From an uncultured Bacteroides sp. (GTDB lineage Bacteria; Bacteroidota; Bacteroidia; Bacteroidales; Bacteroidaceae), in the NCBI GenBank assembly GCA_900755095.1, contig CAAEFE010000053.1:1-22595 (forward strand): a DNA stretch of 22,595 nucleotides, written 5' to 3'. The position numbers were made by a program, and so were the translations under genes. The notes beneath the pieces are model-generated. The model was not told where the DNA came from, did not search any database, and saw only the letters and a program-made list of their open reading frames with translations. Positions 22,498 through 22,595 of the stretch are shown here, piece by piece (positions within the stretch are counted from its first letter, which is position 1; the number at the start of each line of letters is the position of its first letter).

Positions 22498-22595
22498 ATG
22501 ATTTTAACGAAACCGAAATCAGTAAATGCCGGGCCTAGTAGTGGGACAGGGGAAGGCGTAGCACACTCAAAACGCTGGTATGTAGCACTCGTTCG
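22498..22595 (+). CDS. upxY: UpxY-like NusG-family antiterminator (3' end beyond window)
   Basis: Only the first 32 residues are visible. After a polar N-terminus (MILTKPKSVN, then a Gly/Ser-rich stretch) the reading frame gives KRWYVALVR, the typical first strand of a NusG N-terminal domain. Together with an invertible promoter immediately upstream, this matches UpxY proteins, which prevent premature termination in the long leader-proximal part of Bacteroides capsule operons. The nearby ATG codons at 22477 and 22480 lead to a stop at 22489, so 22498 is the start. The rest of the protein, a upxZ-like gene and the capsule genes are expected to the right but are not seen here. The symbol is a family label; the locus letter is unknown. 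Confidence 0.72.
   Translation, partial: MILTKPKSVNAGPSSGTGEGVAHSKRWYVALV

Overview
The window looks like chromosomal DNA of a Bacteroides species (Bacteroidota). Evidence: several promoters fit the Bacteroides pattern (TTTG, about 19 to 21 bases, then TAnnTTTG), start codons lack Shine-Dalgarno sequences, proteins belong to Bacteroidota-restricted families (DUF4348- and DUF3127-like), and the right end carries a recombinase, an invertible promoter and the start of an UpxY-type antiterminator gene, the usual head of a Bacteroides capsular polysaccharide locus. Species cannot be fixed from the sequence alone.

Layout. 1-2511: lysine branch, with aspartokinase (5' end cut by the window edge), a strong terminator, then diaminopimelate decarboxylase. 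2653-3132: a bacterial ferritin with its own promoter and terminator. 3289-5553: a sensor histidine kinase with a lipoprotein-type N-terminus and a periplasmic binding-protein-like sensor, with no response regulator nearby. 5585-5992 (minus): a small DUF2721-type membrane protein. 6204-7397 (minus) and 7534-8487 (plus): divergent kbl and an SDR-type L-threonine dehydrogenase, together the route threonine to glycine plus acetyl-CoA. 8487-11144: the threonine dehydrogenase gene continues into a DUF4348-like lipoprotein, murB and a PhnP-like metallo-beta-lactamase-fold hydrolase. 11228-12802: a membrane-anchored protein of unknown function behind a near-ideal promoter, converging on a small SSB-like OB-fold protein (12906-13280, minus) through a bidirectional terminator.

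13434-20835 is a tightly packed genome-maintenance cluster: dnaN, a DnaQ-type exonuclease, coaBC, recN, an RlmB-type rRNA methyltransferase, and a secreted TPR protein with a degenerate trypsin-like domain. It ends at a perfect 13-bp hairpin terminator.

20906-22595 is AT-rich accessory DNA and the most interesting part. A tyrosine recombinase (21196-22140) is followed by a 251-bp segment between perfect 19-bp inverted repeats (22185-22203 and 22455-22473). The segment holds a Bacteroides-type promoter that at present points left, away from the partial upxY-like gene starting at 22498. The sequence is therefore predicted to be the OFF orientation of a phase-variable capsule locus whose body lies beyond the right edge. 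Inversion would place the promoter about 50 bases ahead of upxY. The class of switch is known in Bacteroides; the particular recombinase (Cys where Arg is expected in box I) and the antisense orientation toward its own 3' end are the parts worth testing.
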